DNA of 64,000 bases from Pseudoips prasinana (lineage: Eukaryota > Arthropoda > Insecta > Lepidoptera > Nolidae): NCBI GenBank assembly GCA_951640165.1, contig OX621252.1:1024501-1088500 (forward strand). The letters run 5' to 3'. Under the pieces are notes generated by a model. It was not told the origin of the DNA. It saw only the letters and a program-made list of their open reading frames with translations, and did no database searches. The translations under genes and the position numbers were made by a program. Shown in pieces: positions 52,846-64,000 of this stretch; position 1 is the first letter of the stretch, and each line of letters opens with the position of its first letter.

Positions 52846-53409
52846 TAAGGATCTGAACAACGAGTAGCAAATCAACATTCCAAATACACGATAAAACTAT
52901 TTAATTTCCCATCTAGAATAACGATCAGCTGATGGATTTTGTATTGGGAGAAAAAATAACCTGTACGTCACAAACTTTTTTTTTTAATTGGTCCATGAGT
53001 ACATAGTGCTCTATAAGTTATGTTACATCTTGTATACTCCATTAATGTCGTCCTGCCTGGTTGAGTTTCAGCCGCGGCGGCTAGATTTGATCTCTAAGAG
53101 GCCCGGCTTGAGAGTTTGTCTAAGATTCATATTTAGTCTGCGCAAATATGATCATGTCACTGAACTGATAAGGGGCATCCACAATTATGTGAAGAAGTAT
53201 TGTTATCCTTGTTTATTGTATTTGTTTTTTTGATGTTCTTTAAAAAGTTGTCTTATCTTGTCTCAATGGTGATTTGCTCGCTGAGCGGGACATTTAACAC
53301 ACAACGTACCTGTGTGCTCCTCTATATCAGGATTCGTTAGGATGATGGCCAGCGGCACAATTGGAAAGAGGTCAGATTCAGGACCGACAGCTTTACCATG
53401 TCAATTTCC

Positions 53410-53642
53410 AGGGGCTCTACCAGCTAAGTCACCGAACATCGTTTTCGTGAATGGCGTTCAAATAAATAAAGGTTAAAAATGACTTGATCAATCGTTAAAT
53501 CGGCTTAAACGTTAACAATCGATTCCGGACTATTTATGACGTCACCGCCGATTTAACGATTGATTAAGTCATTTTTAACCTTTATTTATTTGAACGCCAT
53601 TCACGAAAACGAAGTTCGGTGACTTAGTCGGTAGAGCCCCAG
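53410..53642. mobile_element. Long-TIR MITE (GGGGCTCTACC family), copy 2
   Basis: The ends GGGGCTCTACCAGCTAAGTC / GACTTAGTCGGTAGAGCCCC pair well. The inner inverted blocks are as in copy 1. Confidence 0.85.
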
Positions 53643-53774
53643 ACTCCAGGTTGATATTGACTATGCACTGAAGAATCCCATTAGTCACTTTTCAGGCTTG
53701 AAAGCAGTGGTTAAATTTCTGAAGGTTTCCGTGCTTCCGGGGTACGTTAAGCTGTTGGTCTCACTTACATCACA

Positions 53775-54210
53775 TCATCAGATTGATATCGTCCACTGCT
53801 GGACATAGGCCTCCCCCCAAAAGTTTCTATAACTTGTCACTGGCCGTAGTAACCGCGTTTGGCATGCGAGTTGGCGACCACATGGAAGTGGTAGCTAGAA
53901 CACAGCGCACCTGTGTTCTGCTGCCCGACTACCTGGCATATCCCATAGTAGCCTTTTACGACACCCACGGGATGGTATGGGGTGGCCTAGCTATTCTTTT
54001 TAGGCCGGAAACCAAGTTCTGGTGCTAGTTATTATTTAACAACAGCCATGACTGTATCCTTTCTCCTATTTCCTAAGTAGGTTGTCTGGAAGAGATCACA
54101 TTTTAGTGATAAGACCGCCAATTGTACTGTTCTCTCTAATGTGCTGTGTTCTTGTATTGATATTTTTTTTGGTGTACAACAAAGAGTTTAATAATAATAA
54201 TAACAGCCAT
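53775..54210. repeat. Composite repeat followed by LINE 3' UTR-like tail
   Basis: CGTCCACTGCTGGACATAGG starts the piece. TTGGCATGCGAGTTGGCGAC and CACCCACGGGATGGTATGGG match the other composites. GACCGCCAATTGTACTG ... GTGTACAACAAAGAG with an (AAT)n tail looks like a LINE 3' end. Confidence 0.55.
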
Positions 54211-54549
54211 GAAAATAACCACTGCCCATACGATAACGTAAATCAAATTATTTGTGACGGAACACCCTACGAGCCTCTCAAAATACTCCATTAGATATGT
54301 AAATACATAACGTTTATAAAATTTGTTTGAACAAAGCCTTGAGAGCAAAACTAGACAATATAAATAAGATTTAACAGTTAGATACGTACGTACATACATT
54401 ATATACCTCTAGTTAGCTTTATTTCTTTTGTGTGTGTCTTTGTTTTATTTAGAGGCAACATAATAAATCCTCTTTGAATTTACTAAAAAGAAAAGTGCAA
54501 CCAAGCGCATGTCGGACGCACGGTGGAGGGTTCCGTAGTAGGTCGTCAC

Positions 54550-54680
54550 AATTGCACGTGTGGCATAGTGGTTAACGTGGTCGCCTTTGACTGCCTCGTT
54601 AGTCTAGCGGTAGCGTGTACAACCAAAGATAGTGAGGTCCTGGGTTCAAATTTTAGGTGGAGGTAAAAGTGACTTTGCGA
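54550..54680 (+). repeat. tRNA-derived SINE head(s)
   Basis: Two tRNA-like starts abut: CACGTGTGGCATAGTGGTTAA and GTTAGTCTAGCGGTAGCG, with B box GGGTTCAAATT. Confidence 0.5.
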
Positions 54681-55014
54681 TTTTTCTGTTAATAAAATTT
54701 CTCAGTATCATCCCGAAGTCGGGGACTTGACGGTATTACGCGTACTTGACCTCTTTGCGGTCGTGTCGCTATTCTTCCCATATGATCATGAGAGAATGGA
54801 ATAAAAAGTATAATATGACCCGTGTAGACGGCTAGTCTCCGTATAGACTGGCCACTAGAGCCGAAATTCAGCCTGGAGAACATTATAAGTTAATCTTTCT
54901 CATGCAACTGTGAACATATCAGTCTGCCATGTTCTTAGAAAACAAAGCTGATAGATAATACCTACATCCTCCGGAAGGGTGTTAGGAAGGGAATCCTAAA
55001 TTTGATCTGCCAGC

Positions 55015-55290
55015 GTGTATCGTTCGTAGCTTAACGCAGAGCGCCTACCCCGGATTGATAGATAGTGCAGGTTCGAGACCCACCGGACGATTAAATTTAT
55101 GATTTCCCATTTTTGAGATTATATTAACGCTTTGCATTGCGAATAATGCTATAAAATTCTAATTATAAGTTAGTCGGCTCACTACTACTCCGCACAGGAT
55201 TCCCATTTGTGTGGCCCATAAGCGGCTGTTCTGGGTCTAGGTGTACTTTGTGTCTGATTTGGCATCATTACCTTGGTTTTGTTTGCACAG
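55015..55290 (+). repeat. tRNA-derived SINE
   Basis: GTTCGTAGCTTAACGCAGAGC and B box AGGTTCGAGACCC, followed by a body with GTGTGGCCCATAAGCGGC related to the S3 body. Confidence 0.55.
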
Positions 55291-55839
55291 AAAAAAACAA
55301 TGCCGATTCATGTATCATGCAGCCGGATCTCGTACTATTAGACTATTGACCTCCGATTTCATCCCTTTTTTTTCTAAATTTCAATTCGCTAGCATTACAG
55401 CCGGACGGGCGCACTAAGTTGCTTCATGAAGGTTTTTTGCGATTTCTGTACGGAACCTTAAAAACATCGTACTAGTACTAAAGATGGGGTCAGCAACAGT
55501 TTAAAGATACGTTCCTATTAGGTAGGATAAGTTAATTAGTGACCTAGTTCTACTAGTTAGTGCTTACGCTTACCTACAGTACAGTTATGTGGGTAGATTT
55601 GAATAATGCACATCTTATGAATAAAATCACTGTATACATCTATCTCTACAAATAAATAAAGTTGAGGTATCTATTAGCATAACAAAAAAATTACGTTTAA
55701 TGTCAAGCGAAATGGCTTGGTAATGTCGTTCATTTAATTTGCGAATAACCTTTAATTTTTAAAATTGCAATACTTTTTACTTTCCTAAATATATTATTGA
55801 TAGAATTATATATACATTTACGGATTTAATTTTACTGTA

Positions 55840-55973
55840 CAGACGCCAGCACATCCAGCTACCCCAATCTGTCAAATTTCTTTTATAGATTTTCAACTTT
55901 GTGACAAATCATAAGGTTCACTTTCAATTGGGGAAATTTGACAGATTGGGGTAGCTTGATGTGCTGGCGTCTG
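55840..55973. mobile_element. MITE (CAGACGCCAGCACATC family), copy 2
   Basis: This 134-bp copy has perfect 16-bp outer ends and TA on both sides (55838-55839 and 55974-55975), consistent with a Tc1/mariner-type parent. Confidence 0.9.
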
Positions 55974-56864
55974 TACATACGTTAGCTATCCACTTAGGAT
56001 TTTTTAATCCAAGTATTCTTGTCCATATTATTATAACTTGTTTTGTCTTTTTAATCGTTTGTAGTGTATCTAATTAACTGACTACGAAAGGAGGAGGTTC
56101 TCAAGATGTTTTTGTTTTAGATTTGTTATACCTATACTGAAATTATATGTATGGCGTCAATCACTGGGGCCAACTAGAAAACTGCGCTACAGCAACTCTT
56201 GCTGTAGCTAATTTTGAGGATTGCTCTTATTTACGGTACACAGCAAAATGTTTTTTTATTATTGGTATATAAGTGTATTATAAATAAAAATATTTCTTTA
56301 TTTTTTCTCTCCGTGGCATGGGGGTGTAAAACCGCTAACACCTAGACTTAGAGGCTGAAACTTAAAAATTGTAAATAACCAGAAAATTCCCAAAATCAAT
56401 ATTTAGCACGACCCGGATTTAAGACAAAGTTTGGGAGTGTGTATGTTTGTAACTTCTTCACGCCTAAATGATTTTAATAAAATTTTGTATGGCTAGTAGT
56501 TAGCTGTCAGCCTGGATTAACACATAGGCTATAATTTATTAAGTTTAACGCGGGTAAATCCGCTGGGTACAGCTAGTAAGTAATATGCAATACGTAAGTG
56601 TTTATTTATTTACTGTTAGTCGAACATGCGCGTTGCTGATTGCAAACAATATCAATTTATTTCTTCTTCATTTAATTGTAAATAATAAAATAATACTTTA
56701 GTAGGTACTGCTATTGTTAACACACGTGTAAATGGCAGATGTTTTCTAGGTTGAGCTAGGTTACAGGTGTCTTCACAGAAAATAAACTAATAAATTATTA
56801 ATACGATACGATTATGGGGCGTTCGATGGTCCCATTTCATTAGTTTATTTAGTCTATGACTCTA

Positions 56865-57125
56865 TGGGTCACACAAAGAACAATGGAGAAGGCTAAGCTC
56901 GAAGTGTCCCTGCGAGATCTTGGAAAATGTTGGAATCCGCAGGCGAGCTAAAGTCACAGACATAGCCCGAAGAATTGGAAAGCTTATCGAGGCAGTTGGT
57001 GGACACATAAGTCGTGGAATCGACGGCTGTTGGGGCAGAAAGGTTCTCGAGTGGCGACCACGAACCGGAAAATGCAGTGGGGGCAGGCCCCCTTATAGAT
57101 GGACCGATATAATCGTGTGAGGGCT
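56865..57125 (+). pseudogene. RTE-like LINE RT fragment
   Basis: The frame reads NVGIRRRAKVTDIARRIGKL, RGIDGCWGRKVLEWRPRTGK and GRPPYRWTD, the C-terminal region of lepidopteran RTE-like RTs. Confidence 0.8.
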
Positions 57126-57514
57126 TTTTGCCATCTGTATGACCTGACAGCTACTCTGCATAAAATACAAAAGGGTTTCTTAAAGAAATAAGAACTTTAA
57201 ATGTATTGAATTAGAACGACTCAATTCTAAGCTAAAAATGCTGCAGATGGAGTCGTTCTAAGTTTCTCACATACTTTTACTAATGTCCTGGATTACCATT
57301 GAATCTAAAAGCTACTTCTGATTGAGTAGGTAGGTATATGGACTATATTTTCCCTTTTCTCATCAAGTCGCTACCTATCATGCGTCAGAAGGAGGCTGAC
57401 GTATTATCTATGAATATTTCCTGTTATTCTAACGACCGCTAAATACGCCAATTATAATAAATATTACCTGTAATTGATGACTTTTTGGGATCTCCAGATT
57501 ACCTACGTCTTAAT

Positions 57515-57780
57515 TGACTCAAACATCGAATTTCCTTTTGCGGTTGGGTCGGGTAAAAACATAGTCATCGCCATCATCATCATCATATAACCCAAAAGAC
57601 GTCCACTGCTGGACAAAGGCCTCCCCCAAAGATCTCCACAATTGCCGGTCTTGCGCTATCCGCATCCAGCGGTTTCCAGCGAACTCCACAAGATCATAGT
57701 TCAATCTTGTAGGGGGCCTGCTCACGGTGCGTCTCTCGGTTCGTGGTCGCCACACGAGCACCTTTCTGGCCCAACGGCCG
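57515..57780 (-). pseudogene. RTE-like LINE RT C-terminal end with GAT tail
   Basis: The minus frame reads VLVWRPRTERRTVSRPPTRL, NRWMRIAQDRQLWRSLGEAF and VQQWTSFG, then (GAT)n. This copy identifies the widespread GCCTTTGTCCAGCAGTGGAC repeat in the window as the LINE coding end. Confidence 0.82.
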
Positions 57781-57831
57781 TCGGTTCTACGAAAAACATA
57801 GTGATATGATTTATCGGTACCAACTAGGCAA

Positions 57832-58075
57832 CGGTCACCGTAGCCTAGTTGGTAGTGCTCCTGGCTACGAAGCTGGTGGTCCTGGGTTCGAATCCCGGTA
57901 AGTGCAAATATTTGTGTTCATCACACAAATATTTGTTTCTGACTCATGGATGTTTTCTATGTATATAAGTATTTATCTATCTATATAAGTATGTATATCG
58001 TCGCCTGGTACTCATAGTACAAGCTTTGCTAATTTTGGGGCAAGATCTGTGTGACATTGTCCCCAGATATTATTT
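57832..58075 (+). mobile_element. S1 SINE, copy 3
   Basis: Head, B box (GGGTTCGAATCCC), body and 3' part as in copy 1. The tail is short. Confidence 0.85.
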
Positions 58076-59039
58076 GTTAGCCAGATAGTGGATACTCTAT
58101 GACGTATTACGTAGGCAGTAAGGGTGATTTTTATAGTATCAGTGTGTCCACTGACCGAGCATGATTCGTACCACACAGATGGAACAGATGAGATACTGAC
58201 GACGCAAACGGTCGCTTTATTGTTTTAAATTAAACAAAATGGGGCGCGGGCGCACGGCGACGGCGAGGCAGTCGTTTAAAGACATGGATTTATATGCTTC
58301 TAACTTCTGCTGGATTTGTTAACGTTATTTTTCGTATGCTTGTAGGTGCTATCCTTCTTAGGTGAAAGGAAAATTTTGAGCTAGGATGTCACCAGTGACT
58401 CTCTTTGTATCTCGGACACGTACAGAACGGGCTAGCGGTTATGGATCCCGTTCCATTGGATTATGAGAGTATAATATAAGAGAAACGATAGCGAAGTTGA
58501 ATTTGCGCAGTCATGTTCCTACACTTTAATACGTCCCGTGCAGTTTGCTAGTCTCCATGGTGGAGATGGCAGATGAATACCCATTGGAACCAATAAACGG
58601 GATGTCAGATTCCATTTGGATTTAAACTACTCTTCCTTTGCCATATATGTTCTCGCGATGACCGAAACAGATGTTTTAACGTGCTTTCTGAGGCACCACA
58701 TAAGTAGGACTACTACTAAACACCCCGAAATAAACCTTTAATTTAACACAAAATGTTCTTTGCGAGAATAGACGACGACCTCGCGGGTGCAAAAGCTCAA
58801 CTGGAAGGCTTGCATTACTCCTATACAGGTTTCGTTATGTTCATATTATTTACATTAACATATTTATATGGCAAGTCCAGGGAAATAGTTAGTGACCATA
58901 TTATCGTAGAATCCAACTCAGCTGGGCATCGTTCCGGAGGCTACGTAACATCTTCTCGTCCAAAATGCGGTAGTGTCTCAAGTCGAAAGTCTCTTTATGG
59001 TGTGTAGCCAGTGATGACTCTTTAGAATACTTATGGTCA
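58076..59039. other. Intergenic DNA with repeat fragments
   Basis: The frame at 58753-59007 is open but has no recognised domain. GAGCATGGTTAC-like repeats and a fragment near 58380-58450 resemble other repeat pieces in the window. Confidence 0.4.
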
Positions 59040-59160
59040 CCGAAAGAGCAATTGAGAGGGCTATACTCGAAGTTTTTCTACGAGATCGAATCAGAAATGT
59101 CGAAATCCGCAAGCGAACCAAAGTCACTCACATAGCCCGAAGAATTGCAAAGCTGTAATG
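59040..59160 (+). pseudogene. RTE-like LINE RT fragment
   Basis: The broken frame reads RDRIRNVEIRKRTK and THIARRIAKL, as in the 56.9-kb fragment. Confidence 0.7.
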
Positions 59161-59424
59161 GCAAACAGCACTGCTTTTTGAATCTGGTTAAGCCATTGAC
59201 AATTGTGTATGTATGGCAATTAAGCCATTGGCAGAAATGACTATCGGTACAGTGATAGCTGAGTCAACATTCCTCATGCTGACAACCTCCCGCGCAAGGT
59301 TCTTGGTTATTATTATTGTTCAGTATTTGTCTCGGTTATAAATTATTTGACACAATAAAATATATTTATATACTTAACACATAGAGTAACACAGTTCACG
59401 TAGCTACGCGCACACTACGGTTAT

Positions 59425-59668
59425 ATTGATAAGTAATAATATTAGACTTAAACTAGATAATTAAACATAATCTCTTGACAATAACTTGATACGAGCTAGC
59501 TAAATATCATTTCTGTAATAAAATAAATTTTATAAATGTTTTCATACAAGATGTACCTAAATATCTATTTTACTAGAAATAATATCTAATGTATACAACT
59601 ATATTACTACAAACATGTTCTGACTATTTACAAGCGCTTTTTTAAAGTCTACGTGAATAAAAACCTTT
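59425..59668 (-). repeat. Dispersed repeat R1, copy 2 (reverse)
   Basis: Reverse complement of 52010-52260, from AATCTCTTGACAATAAC to AGTCTACGTGAATAAAAACC. Confidence 0.75.
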
Positions 59669-59804
59669 TTTATTTTATTTTATTATTATTTTTGACCTCC
59701 GTGAGTGTGAGGGTCCGCCTCACTCAATCTACCAGACAGGTTTGTCAGGTCAATTCGCCGTCTTGTTGGAATTGCAATATATGTCTTGTTGGAATCGCTA
59801 AATA

Positions 59805-61396
59805 CACACATCAACACAATCTAGGGATATTGAACATTTCATTGATTATCTAGAAAACTATAAACATTTTGTTATGACTGTAAATGGAAGAATTAAAGAT
59901 AATTTCATGGCCGATATTTAAACATTAACAACACGATGCGATTTTGTTTTTCTAATTAATAAAAGTCTTAAATTAATTAAGCCATAGAAAATTACTGAGT
60001 GAACAAAAACATTTTATTCTTATAAAATTATTCAATCGAATTAAATGAATAAAAATCTTACCAAATCTGATAATCAGTAATCGGTATTTCCTCCTCTAAC
60101 ATTAATCACACAGCGGCAACGATTTTCCATACTTAAAATTAAGGTGTCAATGTCTTGCTGGGGTATGCAGTCCCAAGTTCTTTTTAAATGTTCGAAAAGT
60201 TGTTCTTCTGTTGTCAAGTTGGGCGGAAAATCCCTCAATGCTCTTCGCTGTAACATGTCCCAGGCGTGTTCAATTGGGTTTAAGTCTGGCGACTGTGGAG
60301 GCCAATCTAATACCTGAACATCGTGTTCTCGAAGGGCGGCCCTCACCAGCCGCGCTGTATGGGAAGGTGCATTGTCATGCATGAGCTGAAATTCTTGCCC
60401 CGTTAGGGCCCTGAGCGGGACAATGACACGTTCTACTACCTCCTCACGGTATCTATGGGCAGTCATGCTGCCCTGAATCCAAATGAGTTGGGTTCGTCCG
60501 CCGATTCGTATTCCTGCCCACACCATAATTGTCCCGCCTTGGTAAGAGTGGACCTCCTGTGGATGTCGGAGACGGCTGACCCTGCCTGGAGTTCTCCAAA
60601 CGCGTGTTCGTCTCGAATCTGGATGAAATCCATAGCGGGACTCATCAGTGAACAGCACCAATGACCATTGTTGATCACTCCATGTCAAATGTTCTTGAGC
60701 CCATAAAAGTCGCCTACCGCGATTGCCACGTCGCAGCGCTGGGACTCGTAGCGGTCTGCGAGCATGAAGACCAACTTCATGCAGCCTCCTTCGCACGGTT
60801 TGGTCGCTCACCAGCAGCTGCTGACCCTCCTGGAGCCTTTGCACTAGTTGCATCGCTGTGATATTGGGTAGTCTTCTGGCGGTCATTTGGAGAAATCGAT
60901 CCTGTCTCTGAGTGGTAACACGATATCTACCTGTGTGCCGTTCTGCCACATCTCCAGTAGCGCGATAACGTGACCACAGCCTGGATACCACATTTTGGCT
61001 TGTGCCCAGAGACTCAGCAACGACGCGTTGAATAGCACCGTTTTGTAACATGCCAACTGCCCGTAACATTTCATCTCGACTCAAATGATGGCGTGGCATG
61101 ACGCTAAAAAGCTTACACAACCAATTGAGAAAAGAAAATAAAACAATTTATCAGGTTTTCTTCAATTAACACGCAAAAAAAATTTTAATGCAACTTCTTG
61201 AAATTAGATACAACTCAAGATTGCGCTGTGCTTTGCGTGTTTTCATTTGTTTCTCATTTTAATTTTTAAATTTTGAATAAAGAATAGACAAGGTTTAAAT
61301 CTGTAAATAAACTTTTTAAGGAAACTAAATAGGTTTTAAACAATAAAGCCATGTTTGATTTCAAAATAACGTATCCCTAGACTTTGTTGATGTGTG
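59805..61396 (-). mobile_element. Tc1-like DNA transposon, copy 2 (1592 bp, intact)
   Basis: TA at 59803-59804 and 61397-61398; same termini and length as copy 1, opposite orientation. Spot comparison of the non-coding parts found two single-base differences. Confidence 0.95.
60074..61099 (-). CDS. Tc1-like transposase (DD34E), copy 2
   Basis: The 341-aa protein starts at ATG 61099 and is identical in sequence to copy 1, with D152, D242 and E277 present. Two identical intact transposases in one window argue for very recent transposition. Confidence 0.95.
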   Translation of the reverse strand: MPRHHLSRDEMLRAVGMLQNGAIQRVVAESLGTSQNVVSRLWSRYRATGDVAERHTGRYRVTTQRQDRFLQMTARRLPNITAMQLVQRLQEGQQLLVSDQTVRRRLHEVGLHARRPLRVPALRRGNRGRRLLWAQEHLTWSDQQWSLVLFTDESRYGFHPDSRRTRVWRTPGRVSRLRHPQEVHSYQGGTIMVWAGIRIGGRTQLIWIQGSMTAHRYREEVVERVIVPLRALTGQEFQLMHDNAPSHTARLVRAALREHDVQVLDWPPQSPDLNPIEHAWDMLQRRALRDFPPNLTTEEQLFEHLKRTWDCIPQQDIDTLILSMENRCRCVINVRGGNTDY

Positions 61397-61856
61397 TATA
61401 TGCTGGCAGTCACGTATCCCTCTAGATATTCCTGGAGTTTTGGCGCCAACGCGGAAAAAGACGCATCAGGGCATTGTTTCATTTTCAAAAACTGGTGTAA
61501 ATTCAAGTTTTTATGTGTAAATATGGTGGATTTTTATACATAACATCATGGACCACTTACACAAGTGGAGGAAACTGCCATATTGCCGTGAATTGCGATT
61601 TTCTGTGTAGAATCTATGTCTATATCTAGTCTCCACTGCTTTACTGGGGTACGACAAGGACTACGTATGGCTTGACTGTGACGGACTTTACTTGACATGA
61701 CGAAAATAAATGAAATAAAAATATATTTTACGGAAGGCTCATGAGGCCGAAGAAGCCAGAGCCGTAAGACTGAATTAAAAAAAACCAAATATTCTTTACT
61801 TAACAGAGCTAGAAAACTTTGGGAAGCTAAATGATAATATAAATGACCGTACTTTT

Positions 61857-62060
61857 TGTGGCGCAGCGGCTAAGACAGTCGCCTCGCCGCTTCGTGTCGC
61901 GGGTTCGAGTCCCGCGCCGGACTACTATTTGTGTGATCCATAAATAGTTGTTCTAAGTCTGGATGTAATTTGTTTCCGTCTATTATAATAATATGTTTGT
62001 AAAGTACCCTACGGCACAGGGATTGGAAAGCATAATGCGAACGTCGTCTTTAAAAAAAAT
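61857..62060 (+). mobile_element. S3 SINE, copy 2
   Basis: GTGGCGCAGCGGCTAAGACAG with the perfect T-arm CGCGGGTTCGAGTCCCGCG and a short A-rich tail (AAAAAAAAT). Confidence 0.85.
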
Positions 62061-62542
62061 GTCGGTAAATAAGCTAGTTTACTTTGTGTCAGAGTTATTT
62101 ACGCCACCCATCAGGCTTCTGACATGACTTTATGACAGTTATGTAGCGACTGCAAATAGAACCGATAGCTCTCCGAAAAACAGAAACGCTTAGAAATTAT
62201 TCGGAAAATAAATATACGGACCACGTTTTAGACACAAATTCCGGCTACACAGAGTTTATGCGTAGACATAGGTGCACTCTCCATTCCCTCGATCTCTATA
62301 CTCAATTTGATGACGGTTCCACACCACCGGGGTGAGATGAGGCGTAGGAACAACAAATTTAAGTTGTCTGAGAGGCAATGGCGTTTGTGTAATCATAAAA
62401 ACCACATTTACATTTTTTTTGGCATGATCTTGTCTTTGAACTCAAGACGTGATTATCTGGGATTGACCAACGACGCGGTCGTTAGTCAAGGACCATATTG
62501 TTATTACTAACTGGAATAGAAATCGAACCCGGGACACAAAGT
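62061..62542. other. Intergenic DNA, nothing recognised
   Basis: No conserved frame or repeat signature. Confidence 0.45.
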
Positions 62543-62800
62543 CGGTCACCGTAGCCTAGTTGGTAGTGCTCCTGCCTACGAAGCTGGTGCTCCTGGGTTC
62601 GAATCCCGGTAAGTGCAAATATTTGTGTGAAGAGCACGAATATTTGTTTCTGAGTCATGGATGTTTTCTATGTATATAAGTATGTATCTATCTATATAAG
62701 TATGTATATCGTCGCCTGGTACCCATAGTACAAGCTTTGCTTAGTTTGGGGTTAGGTTGATCTGTGTGACATTGTCCCTAAATATTATTATTATTAAAAA
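62543..62800 (+). mobile_element. S1 SINE, copy 4
   Basis: Full-length copy with B box GGGTTCGAATCCC and an (ATT)n/A tail. Confidence 0.85.
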
Positions 62801-62804
62801 AAAA

Positions 62805-62837
62805 GTGGCGAAGCGATTGTCTCAATCGCTTCGCCAC
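62805..62837. repeat. 15-bp perfect hairpin, SINE-head-like arms
   Basis: GTGGCGAAGCGATTG pairs with CAATCGCTTCGCCAC around TCT. The arm resembles the S3 head GTGGCGCAGCGGCTG. Confidence 0.75.
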
Positions 62838-63179
62838 ACGTTCACCTCCTGGCTATATCATTAAAGATAAAGATAAAAAACAAAATTATTGCTAAAACTG
62901 TGTACATGGTTGTAGATGGTATACAATTTGGAGTATCAACAGTTACCCGAATCGGGCGTGCAACAGTAAGGCTTATGAATTAAACATAATAGTACATAAC
63001 ATTTCTTATTATTATAATGAAAAAAAAAATGAAAAATTAAAATCGTTTATTGCCAGAAATTTTTACATTATTGGTTATGCTCTAGATCCCACACTAGGAT
63101 TCCCTTTGTAGTAGGACCTAGGCTCCGATCCGTTTACAAAAACTTAAAACCTAAACTAGAACAATCAACATAATTTGAG

Positions 63180-63216
63180 TATGTGTGTGTGTATGGTGTG
63201 TGCGTGTGTGTGGATA
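63180..63216. repeat. (GT)n-rich microsatellite
   Basis: Imperfect GT run GTGTGTGTGTATGGTGTGTG within a longer GT-rich stretch. Confidence 0.8.
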
Positions 63217-63574
63217 GTATAATATAATATATTTGTGGAATTATTTATTACAATTTATAGAAAAAAGGACTACTTTTTGGCAAAATACTCATTTAGATCG
63301 TAAAACACATTGGAAATAAGCCACTTTTGCAAAACGTTTTTGAATTTTTTGCCTTCCGATTCCTTGACATTAGGTCAACTCCATGGTACTTTACTATTGC
63401 ATTGTCATCACGATTACAAGCACTTTAAGTTCCAAAAGAAGTAGGTTCGAATCCATCGCATCGTAATATTTGTTTACCGTGTTACTTGAGAGGCTAATAC
63501 TTGATGTGTCTAACAGAGGTTGTAACGGGTAGGTAGTCTGGCCAACGTTTCTGGCGGTGAGGATAAATAAAAAT

Positions 63575-64000
63575 AAAATAAAAAAGGTTTTTATTCACGT
63601 AGACTTTCAAAAGGCGCTTGTAAATAGTCAGAACATGTTTGTAGTAATACAGTTATTATTTCTAGTTACTTATTACAGATATTTAGGTACACGGAATATT
63701 AAAACATTTATACATTTTTTTTTTAATTTTTTTTATTATATCGGGACAGTATCACACAGATCATCCTAGCCCCAAACTAAGCAAAGCTTGTACTATGGGT
63801 ACCAGGCGACGATATGCATACCTATATAGATAGATAAATACTTATATACATAGAAAACATCCATGACTCAGAAACAAATATTCGTGCTCATCACATAAAT
63901 ATTTGCACTTACCGGGATTCGAACCCAGGACCACCAGCTTCGTAGGCAGGAGCACTACCAACTAGGCTACGGTGACCGTCAATTTATTTTATAATGGTAG
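63575..64000 (+). repeat. Dispersed repeat R1, copy 3, split by a SINE
   Basis: R1 sequence runs to TAAAACATTTATAC (about 63716) and resumes at 63981 with AATTTATTTTATAATGGTAG. Copy 1 has these joined without a gap, so the SINE came later. Confidence 0.85.
63717..63980 (-). mobile_element. S1 SINE, copy 5, nested in R1
   Basis: Reverse copy with an A/T-rich tail at the left (63717-63740) and the head complement GGCTACGGTGACCG at the right. Confidence 0.87.

Noticed and set aside
54082..54294. Small membrane protein gene (one hydrophobic segment)
   Set aside because: The sequence is a LINE 3' UTR-like piece ending in an (AAT)n tail; the hydrophobic run comes from T-rich DNA.

Overview
The window is nuclear DNA from a moth or butterfly (Lepidoptera). 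The evidence is the repeat content: lepidopteran-type RTE and CR1/Jockey-like LINE 3' ends, several tRNA-headed SINE families, BEL/Pao, Penelope, Polinton and Tc1 elements, an AT-rich background, and a eukaryotic tRNA-Ile(AAU) gene ending in a T run. Apart from that tRNA and one possible promoter/first exon near 49.2-49.4 kb, I see no resident host protein-coding gene. Nearly everything recognisable is mobile DNA.

Region by region. (1) 1-6269: a BEL/Pao LTR retrotransposon on the minus strand. gag-pol carries two in-frame stops and a LINE insertion. Integrase is missing. In its place, between the pol remnant and the polypurine tract, lie about 0.97 kb of intronless host sequence from two unrelated genes: the C-terminal region of eIF3a and a short piece of a dynein heavy chain. 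(2) 9958-10795 plus 25958-26078: a tandem array of 324-bp units, each containing a LINE 3' end. (3) 10796-25957: a complete Polinton/Maverick (15,162 bp) inserted into the third unit of that array, with 5'-AGT...ACT-3' ends and a 6-bp target duplication ACCGGC. It encodes protein-primed-type DNA polymerase B, packaging ATPase, chromodomain integrase, adenain-like protease, PLA2/membrane protein, minor and major capsid proteins and several small proteins. All are open except for a -1 frame step between the PLA2 protein and the protease, which falls on a canonical slippery heptamer. (4) 26-35 kb: a Harbinger-like MITE, the tRNA gene, a Penelope GIY-YIG fragment, a deleted DDE transposon, SINEs, LINE tails, and a foldback-like element. 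(5) 35447-37038 and 59805-61396: two near-identical, intact Tc1-like transposons in opposite orientation. (6) 37-64 kb: dense nested SINE, LINE and MITE fragments.

How the genes work together. The Polinton has a full virion-forming and integrating gene set: polymerase for replication, ATPase for packaging, protease for maturation, two jelly-roll capsid proteins, PLA2 for membrane passage, integrase for insertion. PolB and one small gene run rightward. Ten minus-strand genes converge on them. Four consecutive minus-strand ORFs (minor capsid, 49 aa, major capsid, 158 aa) are chained by ATGA stop/start overlaps, and the fibre-like ORF and integrase by TAATG. This suggests polycistronic, coupled translation. 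A spliced, GC-richer cargo gene at the left end looks acquired. Functions are inferred from motifs by eye; no database search was possible.
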